Shown here: in pieces, positions 34,717 to 43,837 of the stretch | Layout: every line of letters starts with the position of its first letter | Position numbering within the stretch: position 1 is the first letter of the stretch | DNA from: Bacteroides ndongoniae | GTDB taxonomy: Bacteria; Bacteroidota; Bacteroidia; Bacteroidales; Bacteroidaceae | DNA length: 64,000 bases | Assembly: GCF_900108345.1 (NCBI RefSeq) | Contig: NZ_FNVV01000013.1 | Location: 1,090,944 to 1,154,943, forward strand | Reading direction: 5' to 3' | Position numbers and translations under genes: made by a program | The notes under the pieces: model-generated | What the model was told of the DNA's origin: nothing | What the model saw: only the letters and a program-made list of their open reading frames with translations | The model's database searches: none

Positions 34717-35727
34717 TTACTTATTCAGCGCAGTAGCAACGTCAACGGCGCAAGCTACTGTACAACCTACCATCGGGTTGTTACCGATACCCAGGAAGCC
34801 CATCATTTCTACGTGAGCAGGAACTGATGAAGAACCAGCGAACTGAGCATCAGAGTGCATACGGCCCATAGTATCGGTCATACCGTAAGAAGCAGGACCG
34901 GCAGCCATGTTATCCGGGTGCAAAGTACGTCCTGTACCACCACCAGAAGCTACTGAGAAGTACGGCTTACCAGCCAATACACGTTCTTTCTTGTAAGTTC
35001 CGGCAACCGGGTGTTGGAAACGTGTCGGGTTAGTAGAGTTACCAGTGATAGAAACGTCTACGCCTTCCTTCCACATGATAGCTACACCTTCGCGAACGTC
35101 GTCGGCACCGTAGCATTTTACTTTGGCACGAGGACCGTCGCTGTAAGCGATTTCCTTCACAACTTTCAGTTCGCCAGTGTAGTAGTCGAACTGAGTCTGT
35201 ACGTAAGTAAAGCCGTTGATACGAGAGATGATCATGGCAGCGTCCTTACCCAGACCGTTCAGGATACAACGCAGAGGCTCTTTACGAACCTTGTCAGCCT
35301 TAGCGGCAATTTTGATGGCACCTTCAGCAGCAGCGAATGACTCGTGACCAGCCAGGAAGGCGAAACATTTGGTTTCTTCGCTCAGCAGACGGGCAGCCAG
35401 GTTACCGTGGCCCAGACCTACTTTACGGTCGTCAGCTACAGAACCGGGGATGCAGAATGCCTGCAGACCGATACCGATAGCTTCGGCAGCTTCGGCAGCT
35501 GTTTTAACGCCTTTTTTCAGTGCAATGGCGCAACCTACTACGTAAGCCCATTTTGCATTTTCGAAGCAGATAGGCTGAGTTTCTTCGCAAGTCTTATAAG
35601 GATCGAGGCCGTAAGATTCGCAGATTTGGTTAGCTTCTTCGATATCCTTGATGCCGTTTTCGTTCAAAGCAGCAAGAATTTGCTTGATACGACGGTCTTG
35701 GCTTTCAAATTTCACTTCTCTAATCAT
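34717..35727 (-). CDS. GGGtGRT protein
   Basis: A 336-residue protein of a conserved family with no assigned reaction, named after the motif seen here as ASGGGTGRTLHPDN (about residue 265). Further conserved stretches are GLGHGNLAARLL, FLAGHESFAAAEG and the cysteine-containing GNNPMVGCTVACAVDVA. The start at 35727 has a strong Shine-Dalgarno (GGAGGAAGG), unusual in Bacteroides; the longer open frame to 35775 overlaps the upstream gene. It lies 13 bases after the NifU-like scaffold gene, and the recurrent pairing suggests a role tied to iron-sulfur clusters. Confidence 0.88.
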   Translation of the reverse strand: MIREVKFESQDRRIKQILAALNENGIKDIEEANQICESYGLDPYKTCEETQPICFENAKWAYVVGCAIALKKGVKTAAEAAEAIGIGLQAFCIPGSVADDRKVGLGHGNLAARLLSEETKCFAFLAGHESFAAAEGAIKIAAKADKVRKEPLRCILNGLGKDAAMIISRINGFTYVQTQFDYYTGELKVVKEIAYSDGPRAKVKCYGADDVREGVAIMWKEGVDVSITGNSTNPTRFQHPVAGTYKKERVLAGKPYFSVASGGGTGRTLHPDNMAAGPASYGMTDTMGRMHSDAQFAGSSSVPAHVEMMGFLGIGNNPMVGCTVACAVDVATALNK

Positions 35728-35740
35728 ATTTCCTTCCTCC

Positions 35741-36442
35741 TTATTCTTTACGTGGGTCAATGTATTTAACTGCACCGGCCTCTTTGCTGAAGCGTCCGTA
35801 AGTACCGGTTACTTTCTTCAGAGCTTCGTTGGCGTCTGTACCTTTCTTGATTTCGTCCATGAACTTGCCCAGGTGAACGAATTCATATCCGCAAACTTGG
35901 TCGTCTTTGTCCAGAGCGATAGTCTTGATGTAACCTTCGGCCATTTCCAGGTAACGTGTACCCTTAGCCAAAGTTCCGTACAGTGTACCTACCTGGCTAC
36001 GCAGACCTTTACCGAGGTCTTCCAGACCGGCACCGATCATCAGACCGCCTTCTGAAAAAGCAGACTGTGTACGTCCGTATACGATTTGCAGGAAAAGTTC
36101 GCGCATGGCTGTGTTGATAGCATCGCAAACGAGGTCAGTATTCAGGGCTTCGAGGATGGTCTTGCCCGGAAGGATTTCAGATGCCATAGCGGCAGAGTGA
36201 GTCATACCGGAGCAGCCGATAGTCTCGACCAGAGCTTCCTGGATGACACCTTCCTTAACGTTGAGGGTTAATTTACAAGCACCTTGCTGAGGAGCACACC
36301 AGCCGATACCGTGTGTCAAACCAGAGATGTCAACAATTTCTTTAGCTTTTACCCATTTACCTTCTTCGGGAATAGGAGCCGGTCCGTGGTTAGGACCCTT
36401 CTTTACAACACACATGTGTTCCACTTCGTGTGAATAAGTCAT
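35741..36442 (-). CDS. NifU-like iron-sulfur cluster scaffold protein
   Basis: A 233-residue protein with NifU/IscU N-terminal domain features: IGWCAPQQGACKL, ETIGCSGMTHSAAMAS and a third cysteine in DLVCDAINTAM; scaffold proteins use such cysteines to build [2Fe-2S] or [4Fe-4S] clusters. It is longer than IscU (about 130 residues), with an extra C-terminal half of unknown role. A consensus promoter lies upstream and the GGGtGRT gene follows after 13 bases. Confidence 0.85.
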   Translation of the reverse strand: MTYSHEVEHMCVVKKGPNHGPAPIPEEGKWVKAKEIVDISGLTHGIGWCAPQQGACKLTLNVKEGVIQEALVETIGCSGMTHSAAMASEILPGKTILEALNTDLVCDAINTAMRELFLQIVYGRTQSAFSEGGLMIGAGLEDLGKGLRSQVGTLYGTLAKGTRYLEMAEGYIKTIALDKDDQVCGYEFVHLGKFMDEIKKGTDANEALKKVTGTYGRFSKEAGAVKYIDPRKE

Positions 36443-36506
36443 AATTAGCTCTTTTTTAGATTAGTTATATAATAAAAAAGTAAATCCACTTTTTCGGAAT
36501 CGGTCA

Positions 36507-36538
36507 CAAAGTTACTGCTTTTCCCCGTTTCTGGCAAA
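36507..36538 (-). promoter_or_regulatory. Promoter of the NifU-like/GGGtGRT operon
   Basis: On the minus strand TTTG (36538-36535), a 20-base spacer, then TAACTTTG (36514-36507). This matches the consensus TTTG-N19-21-TAnnTTTG. The leader to ATG 36442 is about 55 bases. Confidence 0.75.
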
Positions 36539-36539
36539 C

Positions 36540-36820
36540 CTGTGATTTGACTTTTTTATTAAAAATAAGTAACGGACTGCCTATTTCTGGCCGAATGCAA
36601 AGTAGAGATTGCAGTTGTCGGGCTTTTGCAAATAAATTGTTCGGATTGCTTCGTTTTTTACGGGGAAGTTTCGATATTTGCTTACTCAATTTCCTAATAT
36701 GTAAAAGACAGTTCCATTTCGTTTGGGTGTCCTCTTACGGTTGTGCACGGGTTGGGGATATTTTCTTCTGTAGATGGGAATAGGTTGGCAAAACTTGAGT
36801 TAAACTATAATATAATAAGG
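36540..36820. other. Intergenic region without a recognised feature
   Basis: About 280 bases between the NifU operon promoter and the DMP19-family gene. No convincing open frame, hairpin or full promoter was recognised, although the gene at 36821 needs a promoter somewhere here. Confidence 0.4.
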
Positions 36821-37324
36821 ATGGAAAGAATTGAAGTGACCGATGCAGCTTTGCGTCAGGCTGCGGCCGAAGGAATGGATGCATTTATCCAAGTGTTTAC
36901 CGATGCCTATCGCAAGGTGACCGGAGGTGAGCTTACAGCTGAAACGATGCCTTTGCTTACCGGCGAACAGCATACGTTGCTGGCCTATCAGATTTTCCGT
37001 GATGAGTTGATGGAGGGAGGTTTCTGTCAGCTGATACAGAACGGTTATGGCGGGTACATTTTTGTGAATCCCTTTGCCAAGGTGATGAGGCTTTGGGGGC
37101 TGGGTGACCTGAGCAAGATGGTGTATGCTGCGAAGAAAATCTACGATGCCCATCGTGAAGACCTGGAGCGCGAACGTACCGACGACGAATTTATGGCCAT
37201 GTACGAGGACTATGAGGCTTTCGATGAATTGGAAGATGAATTTTTGGAGCGTGAGGAGGAATTTACGGCTCAGGTGGCGGCTTATGTCGACGAGCATCTG
37301 GAACTGTTTGCCACAATTGTATAG
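36821..37324 (+). CDS. DMP19-family protein (DUF4375)
   Basis: A 167-residue acidic cytoplasmic protein. The N-terminal two thirds (TGEQHTLLAYQIFRDELMEGGFCQLIQNGYGGYIF and NPFAKVMRLWGLGDLSKMVYAAKKIYD) match the DMP19-like fold, known from a neisserial DNA-mimic protein. The C-terminus is very rich in Glu and Asp (YEDYEAFDELEDEFLEREEEF). DNA mimicry is possible but only inferred from the family and acidity. Start ATG 36821 is chosen; the open frame back to 36743 has no family content. Confidence 0.75.
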   Translation: MERIEVTDAALRQAAAEGMDAFIQVFTDAYRKVTGGELTAETMPLLTGEQHTLLAYQIFRDELMEGGFCQLIQNGYGGYIFVNPFAKVMRLWGLGDLSKMVYAAKKIYDAHREDLERERTDDEFMAMYEDYEAFDELEDEFLEREEEFTAQVAAYVDEHLELFATIV

Positions 37325-37504
37325 GTAGATTCCAAGGTTTCGATTGGTGATGTGAGAAACAGAAATAGAAAGGGAGTGGAAACTGAAGTTTCTGAATATT
37401 TGTTAATATGTGGCCGCTTCATGCAGTATTTTACTTAATCTTTCATTTAACCTTAAAAACAATGAAAAAATGAGGAGAGTCGTGTGTAACTCCATTCTTT
37501 TATC

Positions 37505-37512
37505 TAATTTTG
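37505..37512 (+). promoter_or_regulatory. -7 promoter box of the NigD-like gene
   Basis: TAATTTTG matches TAnnTTTG, 25 bases before ATG 37538. No -33 TTTG at the expected distance. Confidence 0.45.
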
Positions 37513-37537
37513 CAAACCAAATTATTTATAAAAAGAA

Positions 37538-38329
37538 ATGAAACAACTAAAATTTTTTGCGCTTGCCCTTACGCTGTTGATGGGCATTTCGTTGACTTCT
37601 TGTTTTAATGATGATGACAACCCGATTGTATCAACTTCAATGTTCGTTCGTTACGATGGTGGTTATTATGGTGCTTCGTTTACAACAATGGATGGAGTTC
37701 GTTTAATACCGACTGACCAGTCTGTGATGTTGACACTCACAGAGGGTTTGTATAATCTAAACTTTCAATATAATCGTGATGAAGTACCTGAAGGGGCTAA
37801 AGAAATTACAATAACATTGTTGTCTGATCCGGTTCGTCTGGACAGACTTTATACAAGCCCTGAATCTGGTTCTAGTGTCTCAAATGCTGCGTTATATGCT
37901 TTTGAATATACATATAACTATGCAGGGTGGCCAACTACTTTATGTCCGATGCTTTATGATAAGACTACTATGATTTATCCGGCTTTGTTCTGGCGTGCCG
38001 TTGTAGCCGATGATGATGCTTATGAAGAAGAATTGGCTAAACATCAGTTTACAGTAACTTATGAGGTAAAACCTGCGGAACCTACAGTGCTTTATCTGTA
38101 TGTTAATCACAATGTGACGGATGAGGCCGGTGAGGTAGTTAGCCGTACCGTGAACAATGTTGTGATGTACGAGCTGAATATTCAAGCAGGTGTCGCAGCC
38201 ATTGAAAGCGCAGGCCAGAAAATGTCGAAGATCATTATGATAGGTAAATGCAATTCTTCTTCCGACAATATGGAAGGAGCGCAAGAAGCGAGATTCGAAA
38301 TAGATTGTTCTAAATATAATTTTGACTAA
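37538..38329 (+). CDS. NigD-like lipoprotein
   Basis: A 263-residue lipoprotein (signal ending ISLTSCFNDDDN, C22). The N-terminal leader and the two beta domains (TMDGVRLIPTDQ and TVLYLYVNHNVTDE segments) resemble NigD-like proteins of Bacteroides, named from bacteriocin loci but widespread and without a proven function. It is AT-rich compared with its neighbours. The stop codon is immediately followed by the TTG start of the Yip1-family gene. Confidence 0.7.
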   Translation: MKQLKFFALALTLLMGISLTSCFNDDDNPIVSTSMFVRYDGGYYGASFTTMDGVRLIPTDQSVMLTLTEGLYNLNFQYNRDEVPEGAKEITITLLSDPVRLDRLYTSPESGSSVSNAALYAFEYTYNYAGWPTTLCPMLYDKTTMIYPALFWRAVVADDDAYEEELAKHQFTVTYEVKPAEPTVLYLYVNHNVTDEAGEVVSRTVNNVVMYELNIQAGVAAIESAGQKMSKIIMIGKCNSSSDNMEGAQEARFEIDCSKYNFD

Positions 38330-38905
38330 TTGAACTACAAAAGTTTATTTCATACCGCACTTTTACTGATTTCCTCCCCGGCCCGTGCCTGGGAGGAAAT
38401 TCGTTTGGAAGAGGATAGACGAACGGTGTTTACCGCCTTTGTCTATCCTATGATTGGTTTATGCGGTCTCTCCGTCTTCATCGGTTCGTTGCTGCTGAAG
38501 GGGTGGAGTGGTCCGGAGAGTTTTCAGTATGCCATGACGCAATGTTGCGCTGTGGCTGTGTCGTTGTTTGGCGGCTATTTCCTGGCAGCTTATCTTATCA
38601 ACGCTTTGCGTGTCCGCTTGTTTATGCAGGACGATGATATTAACCTGGCGCGTCAGTTTGCAGGATACGCCATGGTTGTACCTTTCCTGCTTCAGATCAT
38701 TATTGGTGTATTGCCCGACTTCAATATCATCGCTATGTTATTGCAGTTCTACATTGTGTATGTGGTGTGGGAAGGCAGTCGCAGCCTGATGGAAGTAGAA
38801 GAGAAAGATCGTCTGCGTTTCACGGTGATTTCGTCGATACTGCTGATTGTTTGTCCGGCAGTCATTCAGTTATTGTTCAACAAGCTGACATTGTTGCTGA
38901 ACTGA
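38330..38905 (+). CDS. Yip1-family membrane protein
   Basis: A 191-residue inner-membrane protein with five hydrophobic segments, fitting the YIP1/DUF1282 family. The first residues ([20 protein letters not shown]) carry the typical P-x-x-A/W-E-x-I start. The likely initiation codon is TTG at 38330, directly abutting the upstream TAA; the next in-frame ATG would remove conserved N-terminal residues. Function unknown. Confidence 0.72.
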   Translation: MNYKSLFHTALLLISSPARAWEEIRLEEDRRTVFTAFVYPMIGLCGLSVFIGSLLLKGWSGPESFQYAMTQCCAVAVSLFGGYFLAAYLINALRVRLFMQDDDINLARQFAGYAMVVPFLLQIIIGVLPDFNIIAMLLQFYIVYVVWEGSRSLMEVEEKDRLRFTVISSILLIVCPAVIQLLFNKLTLLLN

Positions 38906-38945
38906 TCTGTTATTATTCATCATCTCTCATTATTCATTGTTGAAA

Positions 38946-39398
38946 ATGAAACAAGCTCCTGTAAATATCAAGAACAAACGTGCTACGTTCGACTACGAGC
39001 TGATAGATACCTATACGGCAGGTATCGTGCTGACGGGCACTGAGATAAAGTCGATCCGGCTGGGAAAGGCCAGCTTGGTGGATACTTTCTGTTACTTCTC
39101 TAACGGCGAACTGTGGGTAAAGAACATGCATATAGCCGAGTATTTTTATGGCTCGTACAACAACCATTCGGCACGCAGGGAGCGGAAACTGTTGCTCAAT
39201 CGTAAGGAATTGGACAAGTTGCAACGTGGTTCGAAGGATCCTGGTTTCACTATCATTCCTGTACGTATGTTTATAAACGAGAAAGGGTTGGCCAAAGTCG
39301 TGGTAGCTTTGGCTAAAGGTAAGAAACAGTACGACAAGCGTGAATCGCTCCGCGAAAAAGATGACAAGCGCGACATGGCGCGTATGTTTAAACGATAG
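38946..39398 (+). CDS. smpB: SsrA-binding protein SmpB
   Basis: A 150-residue RNA-binding protein that delivers tmRNA to stalled ribosomes. Diagnostic segments are [51 protein letters not shown] and a basic tail [19 protein letters not shown] that enters the ribosome. ATG 38946 is chosen; the open frame starts nine bases earlier with TTG. The tmRNA gene is not in the window. Confidence 0.95.
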   Translation: MKQAPVNIKNKRATFDYELIDTYTAGIVLTGTEIKSIRLGKASLVDTFCYFSNGELWVKNMHIAEYFYGSYNNHSARRERKLLLNRKELDKLQRGSKDPGFTIIPVRMFINEKGLAKVVVALAKGKKQYDKRESLREKDDKRDMARMFKR

Positions 39399-39448
39399 AG
39401 TTCAGTTGGCGAGTGGAGAAGGCTACACCTACAAGCTCCCGTAGTCTC

Positions 39449-39507
39449 GTTAACTTGCCAACTTGTTAACTTGTCAACTCAAAAACTCAGAAATTTAAAA
39501 ACTCAAG
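39449..39507. repeat. Intergenic AACTTG-rich repeat, copy 1
   Basis: TTAACTTGCCAACTT is followed by GTTAACTTGTCAACTC and AAAAACTCAAGAAC, a run of near-repeats of AACTYG. The same words occur in reverse orientation at 48344-48408. It lies between smpB and metH. Confidence 0.6.
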
Positions 39508-39511
39508 AACC

Positions 39512-42280
39512 ATGACTTTACAAGAGTTGGTGAACAGGCGTATCCTGATTCTGGATGGCGCCATGGGCACCATGATACAACAATACAACTTAACAGAGGA
39601 AGATTTTCGGGGAGAACGTTTTGCAGACCTTCCTGGACTGATGAAAGGCAACAACGACTTGTTGTGCCTGACGCGCCCCGACGTGATACAGGATATTCAT
39701 CGTAAATATTTGGCAGCCGGTGCCGATATCATCGAAACCAATACCTTTAATTCTACCCGCATCAGTATGGCCGATTATCACACGCAGCATCTGGTTGATG
39801 AAATCAATCGTGCGGCAGTGAAACTGGCACGTACACTGGCTGATGAATTTACTGCACTGACTCCCGACAAGCCTCGTTTCGTAGCTGGGTCGGTAGGGCC
39901 TACCAACAAGACTTGCTCGATGAGTCCTGATGTGAACAATCCGGCTTTCCGTTCGCTGACGTTCGACGAGCTGGCTGAGGCATACACGGAGCAGATGACA
40001 GCTTTGTTAGAGAGCGGTGTGGATGCTTTGCTGATTGAGACCATTTTCGATACACTGAATGCTAAAGCTGCTCTTTTTGCAGCCCGGCAGTCGATGGAGG
40101 CAACCGGAATATTTGTGCCGCTGATGCTTTCCGTCACTGTTTCCGACACGGGCGGACGTACGCTGTCCGGTCAGACGCTGGATGCTTTTCTAGCTTCGGT
40201 GCAGCATGCCGATATATTCTCAGTAGGTTTGAACTGTTCGTTTGGAGCGCGTCAGCTGAAACCTTTTTTGGAGCAGCTTGCTGCACGTGCACCTTATTAT
40301 ATTAGTGCTTATCCCAATGCGGGACTGCCCAACAGCTTGGGTAAGTACGATCAGTCGCCCGATGACATGGCCCGTGAGATACAGGAATACATTGACGAAG
40401 GACTGGTGAATATTGTAGGCGGCTGTTGCGGTACGACTGATGCTTATATCGCCCGTTTTGCCGAACTGGCATCCGGCGCGCGGCCTCATGTGCCCGCTCG
40501 CCGTCCGCAGCATTTATGGCTCTCGGGCTTGGAATTGCTCGAAGTAAAGCCTGAAAATAATTTCGTCAATGTGGGCGAGCGTTGCAACGTGGCAGGCTCA
40601 CGCAAGTTTCTGCGACTGATAAACGAAAAGAAATATGAGGAAGCCCTCAGCATAGCCCGTCGGCAGGTGGAAGATGGGGCGCAGGTGATCGACATCAATA
40701 TGGACGACGGTCTTCTTGATGCTGCACACGAAATGACGGTCTTTCTGAATCTGATTGCTTCCGAACCTGATATTGCCCGTGTGCCAGTAATGATAGATTC
40801 CTCCAAGTGGGAAGTGATTCTGGCTGGTTTAAAGTGCCTTCAAGGCAAATCGATTGTAAATTCCATCTCTTTAAAAGAGGGTGAAGAGAAGTTTCTGGAG
40901 CATGCCCGTATCATTCGTCGTTACGGAGCTGCTGTGGTAGTCATGGCTTTCGACGAGCAGGGGCAGGCTGATACGTTCGAACGGAAAACGGCTGTGTGCG
41001 AGCGGGCTTACCGTTTGCTGGTTGATAAAGCAGGGTTCGATCCGCACGACATTATTTTCGATCCCAATGTGTTGGCTGTGGCTACGGGAATGGAGGAACA
41101 TAATAATTATGCGGTCGACTTTATCCGTGCAGCAGGATGGATACGAAAGAATTTACCTGGCGCCCACGTCAGTGGTGGAGTCAGCAATCTTTCTTTCTCG
41201 TTTCGGGGAAACAATTATATCCGCGAGGCGATGCATGCTGTGTTCCTGTATCATGCCATTCGCGAGGGGATGGATATGGGTATTGTCAATCCGGCTACTT
41301 CTGTGCTCTATACCGACATTCCGGCCGATATACTGGAGCGTATTGAGGACGTGGTGCTGAATCGTCGGCCTGATGCTGCCGAGCGGCTGATTGAGACGGC
41401 CGAACGTCTGAAGGCCGAGGCTGATGCAGCTAAAGCAGCTGCAGCAGATGGAGTTGTGCAGGCTGTAACTCGTTCGCAGCAATCGTGGAGGGAAGGTACT
41501 ACGGTAGAAGAGCGGTTGAAATATGCTCTGACTAAAGGAATAGGCGATTATCTGGAAGAAGACTTGGCAGAAGCCTTGCAGAAATATCCCAAGGCTGTAG
41601 ATATTATTGAAGGTCCGCTGATGGCAGGTATGAATCATGTAGGCGATCTGTTTGGAGCTGGTAAGATGTTTCTGCCTCAGGTGGTGAAGACAGCTCGCAC
41701 CATGAAGAAGGCTGTTGCTATTCTGCAACCTGTTATCGAGTCGGAGAAGCAGGCCGGAGCAGCTTCAGCAGGAAAAGTGCTGCTTGCTACGGTGAAAGGT
41801 GATGTGCACGACATCGGAAAGAATATCGTTTCGGTAGTTATGGCTTGTAACGGTTACGAGATTGTAGACCTTGGGGTTATGGTACCTGCCGAAGTCATTG
41901 TGCAACGTGCCGTTGAAGAGAAAGTGGACATGATTGGTCTGAGTGGTCTGATAACTCCTTCTTTGGAAGAGATGGCTCATGTGGCTGCGGAACTGGAGAA
42001 AGCAGGTCTTGATATTCCACTGATGATTGGTGGTGCTACTACTTCGCAACTGCATACCGCTTTGAAGATTGCGCCGGTCTACCATGCTCCGGTGATCTAT
42101 TTGAAAGATGCTTCGCAGAATGCAACAGTGGCTGCCCGTCTGATGAATGCAAATGCCAGACGTGAGTTGCAGGCCGAGCTGGACGAAACTTACCGCCAGT
42201 TGCGTGAAAAAAGTGGAGAGCAGCAGGTGAAAACCGTTTCACTGGAAGAGGCGCGTGCCAACAGGCTGAAACTGTTTTAA
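39512..42280 (+). CDS. metH: Cobalamin-dependent methionine synthase (short form)
   Basis: Transfers the methyl group of 5-methyltetrahydrofolate to homocysteine through cobalamin. The 922-residue protein has the homocysteine domain (GAMGTMIQQY; zinc cysteines in GLNCSFG and GGCCGTT), the pterin-binding domain (NVGERCNVAGSRKF), the B12 cap (about residues 650-745) and the B12 domain with DVHDIGKNI, which supplies the lower-axial histidine. It ends there: the C-terminal AdoMet-binding reactivation domain of E. coli MetH (about 1,227 residues) is missing. A terminator follows at 42360. No cobalamin riboswitch was recognised upstream. Confidence 0.93.
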   Translation: MTLQELVNRRILILDGAMGTMIQQYNLTEEDFRGERFADLPGLMKGNNDLLCLTRPDVIQDIHRKYLAAGADIIETNTFNSTRISMADYHTQHLVDEINRAAVKLARTLADEFTALTPDKPRFVAGSVGPTNKTCSMSPDVNNPAFRSLTFDELAEAYTEQMTALLESGVDALLIETIFDTLNAKAALFAARQSMEATGIFVPLMLSVTVSDTGGRTLSGQTLDAFLASVQHADIFSVGLNCSFGARQLKPFLEQLAARAPYYISAYPNAGLPNSLGKYDQSPDDMAREIQEYIDEGLVNIVGGCCGTTDAYIARFAELASGARPHVPARRPQHLWLSGLELLEVKPENNFVNVGERCNVAGSRKFLRLINEKKYEEALSIARRQVEDGAQVIDINMDDGLLDAAHEMTVFLNLIASEPDIARVPVMIDSSKWEVILAGLKCLQGKSIVNSISLKEGEEKFLEHARIIRRYGAAVVVMAFDEQGQADTFERKTAVCERAYRLLVDKAGFDPHDIIFDPNVLAVATGMEEHNNYAVDFIRAAGWIRKNLPGAHVSGGVSNLSFSFRGNNYIREAMHAVFLYHAIREGMDMGIVNPATSVLYTDIPADILERIEDVVLNRRPDAAERLIETAERLKAEADAAKAAAADGVVQAVTRSQQSWREGTTVEERLKYALTKGIGDYLEEDLAEALQKYPKAVDIIEGPLMAGMNHVGDLFGAGKMFLPQVVKTARTMKKAVAILQPVIESEKQAGAASAGKVLLATVKGDVHDIGKNIVSVVMACNGYEIVDLGVMVPAEVIVQRAVEEKVDMIGLSGLITPSLEEMAHVAAELEKAGLDIPLMIGGATTSQLHTALKIAPVYHAPVIYLKDASQNATVAARLMNANARRELQAELDETYRQLREKSGEQQVKTVSLEEARANRLKLF

Positions 42281-42359
42281 GCTGCGATTCCGTTTTTTAA
42301 TTGTGGCGCGATAACAAAATTAATTTGTATTTGAGGTTTTTCTTACCTTTTTTATGCCG

Positions 42360-42406
42360 AATGTTGTCTACCATCTATCAGAAGGTAGGCAACATTTGAG
42401 TTTTTT
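42360..42406 (+). terminator. Rho-independent terminator after metH
   Basis: AATGTTGTCTACC (42360-42372) pairs with GGTAGGCAACATT (42384-42396), one G-T pair, followed by TGAGTTTTTT. It could also act weakly for the convergent mltF gene. Confidence 0.88.
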
Positions 42407-42418
42407 AAGGAAACGTTT

Positions 42419-43819
42419 TTACTTTATTTTCTTTTTGTATTGTTCGTATCGTGAGGTCACTTCGCGAACAAAGTTATACGTTTCGATTCCTCGGAAATAG
42501 CCGTTTTTGCAGACAGGGTCGGTAAAGTATTCTTCGTCGCTTTTCAGTAAGATGTAGTTTTCTACATTGTTTTGCCAAATGTATTTGTTCTTTCCGTATT
42601 TTTCGGCCAAAGCCATCGCGTCGAGTACGTGTCCGATACCGGAGTTGTAAGCTGCAAGTACAAATTTGGTTTGTTCTTCTTCGGGAACAGCTGCAAAACT
42701 CTGGGCGGTGGACGCGATGTATTTTACTGCGGCTTTGATACTTTCTTCCGGATTTTGTTCTTTGCCCGGCGGGACTCCCATGGCGCGTGCTGTGGCAGGC
42801 ATCAGCTGCATCAGGCCCTTGGCGCCTGCCCACGATACGGCAGTACTGTCGAAGTTGGACTCGGTGTAAGCAAGGGAAGCAAGCAGTCGCCAGTCCCAGT
42901 TTATCTGGGGTGCATATTTTTTGAACAGATGATCGTAATGGGATATTTTCCCTTCACGTAACGACAGGATGGGAGAGTGGGGCACAGATTTGCTGTGCTC
43001 GAAATATCGCTTCATGCTGACCGTGTAGGCTGGTGATGTCATGTTCTCTTTGTGCCATCGGTTGGCGGCTTCGGCTAGTTGCACAGAGCTTTTCCGTACA
43101 GCCCAAGAGGCACGCTGGTCAAAGCTAATAGAGAGTTGGATATTCAGATTGGGGTAATAGGTTCGGTTGAGGCGTGCTACGTCGTTGTCGGCAATCGTAT
43201 AGGAGATTTTGCCTTGTGAAACCTGAGTGATAAGATCTTCCATTGTAATGCTGTCGCTGCTTACCTTGTGGATATGTATACCTCCGCCCAGTTCTTTATC
43301 CAAATTGACCAAACGCTCGTAATGTTTGCCGGGTTTGACGTATATGTCTTTACCTATCAGTTCCGTAACATCTTTCAACGGACGTTCTTTCCCGTTATTA
43401 TGCTGAACAACGACCTGATGGGTGATGATTTCTTCACCGCAATAGGTCACACTGTCTTTCCATTCTTTGGTGATAGGCAGGTTGTAGGCTATCAGGTCGC
43501 CTTCGCCTGCCAGTAATTTGTGGATGAGGTCGTGCACATTTCTGGCTACTTTCACTTTTAGTTTGACACCCAGACTTTTGGCAAACTGTTCGCCCAATTC
43601 ATATTGGAAGCCCATTTCTTGTCCGCGGTAGTTGAAGTAAGAGGTCGAACTGTATAGTGTGAGTACTACCAGTTCGCCACTATCTTTGATCTGTTGTAGT
43701 TCGTCAAAGTCTGCTTCGGCTTCGGACGAACCTTGTTTTCCACGGCAACTTCCGAATAATATAAATATCAGGAGCGACAGGCACAAGCCGGCCGGAAATA
43801 GCAGGTGTCGTTTCCCCAT
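42419..43819 (-). CDS. mltF: Membrane-bound lytic murein transglycosylase F
   Basis: A 466-residue lipoprotein (lipobox LFGSC, C25). A periplasmic solute-binding-like domain (SBP_bac_3, about residues 50-290) is followed by an SLT lytic transglycosylase domain with the catalytic glutamate in LAYTESNFDSTAVSWAGAKG and the motif GLMQLMPATARAMG. It cleaves peptidoglycan glycan strands. It starts 18 bases after udk on the same strand. Length and order match MltF. Confidence 0.92.
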   Translation of the reverse strand: MGKRHLLFPAGLCLSLLIFILFGSCRGKQGSSEAEADFDELQQIKDSGELVVLTLYSSTSYFNYRGQEMGFQYELGEQFAKSLGVKLKVKVARNVHDLIHKLLAGEGDLIAYNLPITKEWKDSVTYCGEEIITHQVVVQHNNGKERPLKDVTELIGKDIYVKPGKHYERLVNLDKELGGGIHIHKVSSDSITMEDLITQVSQGKISYTIADNDVARLNRTYYPNLNIQLSISFDQRASWAVRKSSVQLAEAANRWHKENMTSPAYTVSMKRYFEHSKSVPHSPILSLREGKISHYDHLFKKYAPQINWDWRLLASLAYTESNFDSTAVSWAGAKGLMQLMPATARAMGVPPGKEQNPEESIKAAVKYIASTAQSFAAVPEEEQTKFVLAAYNSGIGHVLDAMALAEKYGKNKYIWQNNVENYILLKSDEEYFTDPVCKNGYFRGIETYNFVREVTSRYEQYKKKIK

Positions 43820-43837
43820 CTTTTTTCTTGTTACAGA

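Noticed and set aside
39400..39511. Cobalamin or SAM riboswitch ahead of metH
   Set aside because: No B12-box-like or SAM-aptamer-like sequence was recognised; the region is the AACTTG repeat.
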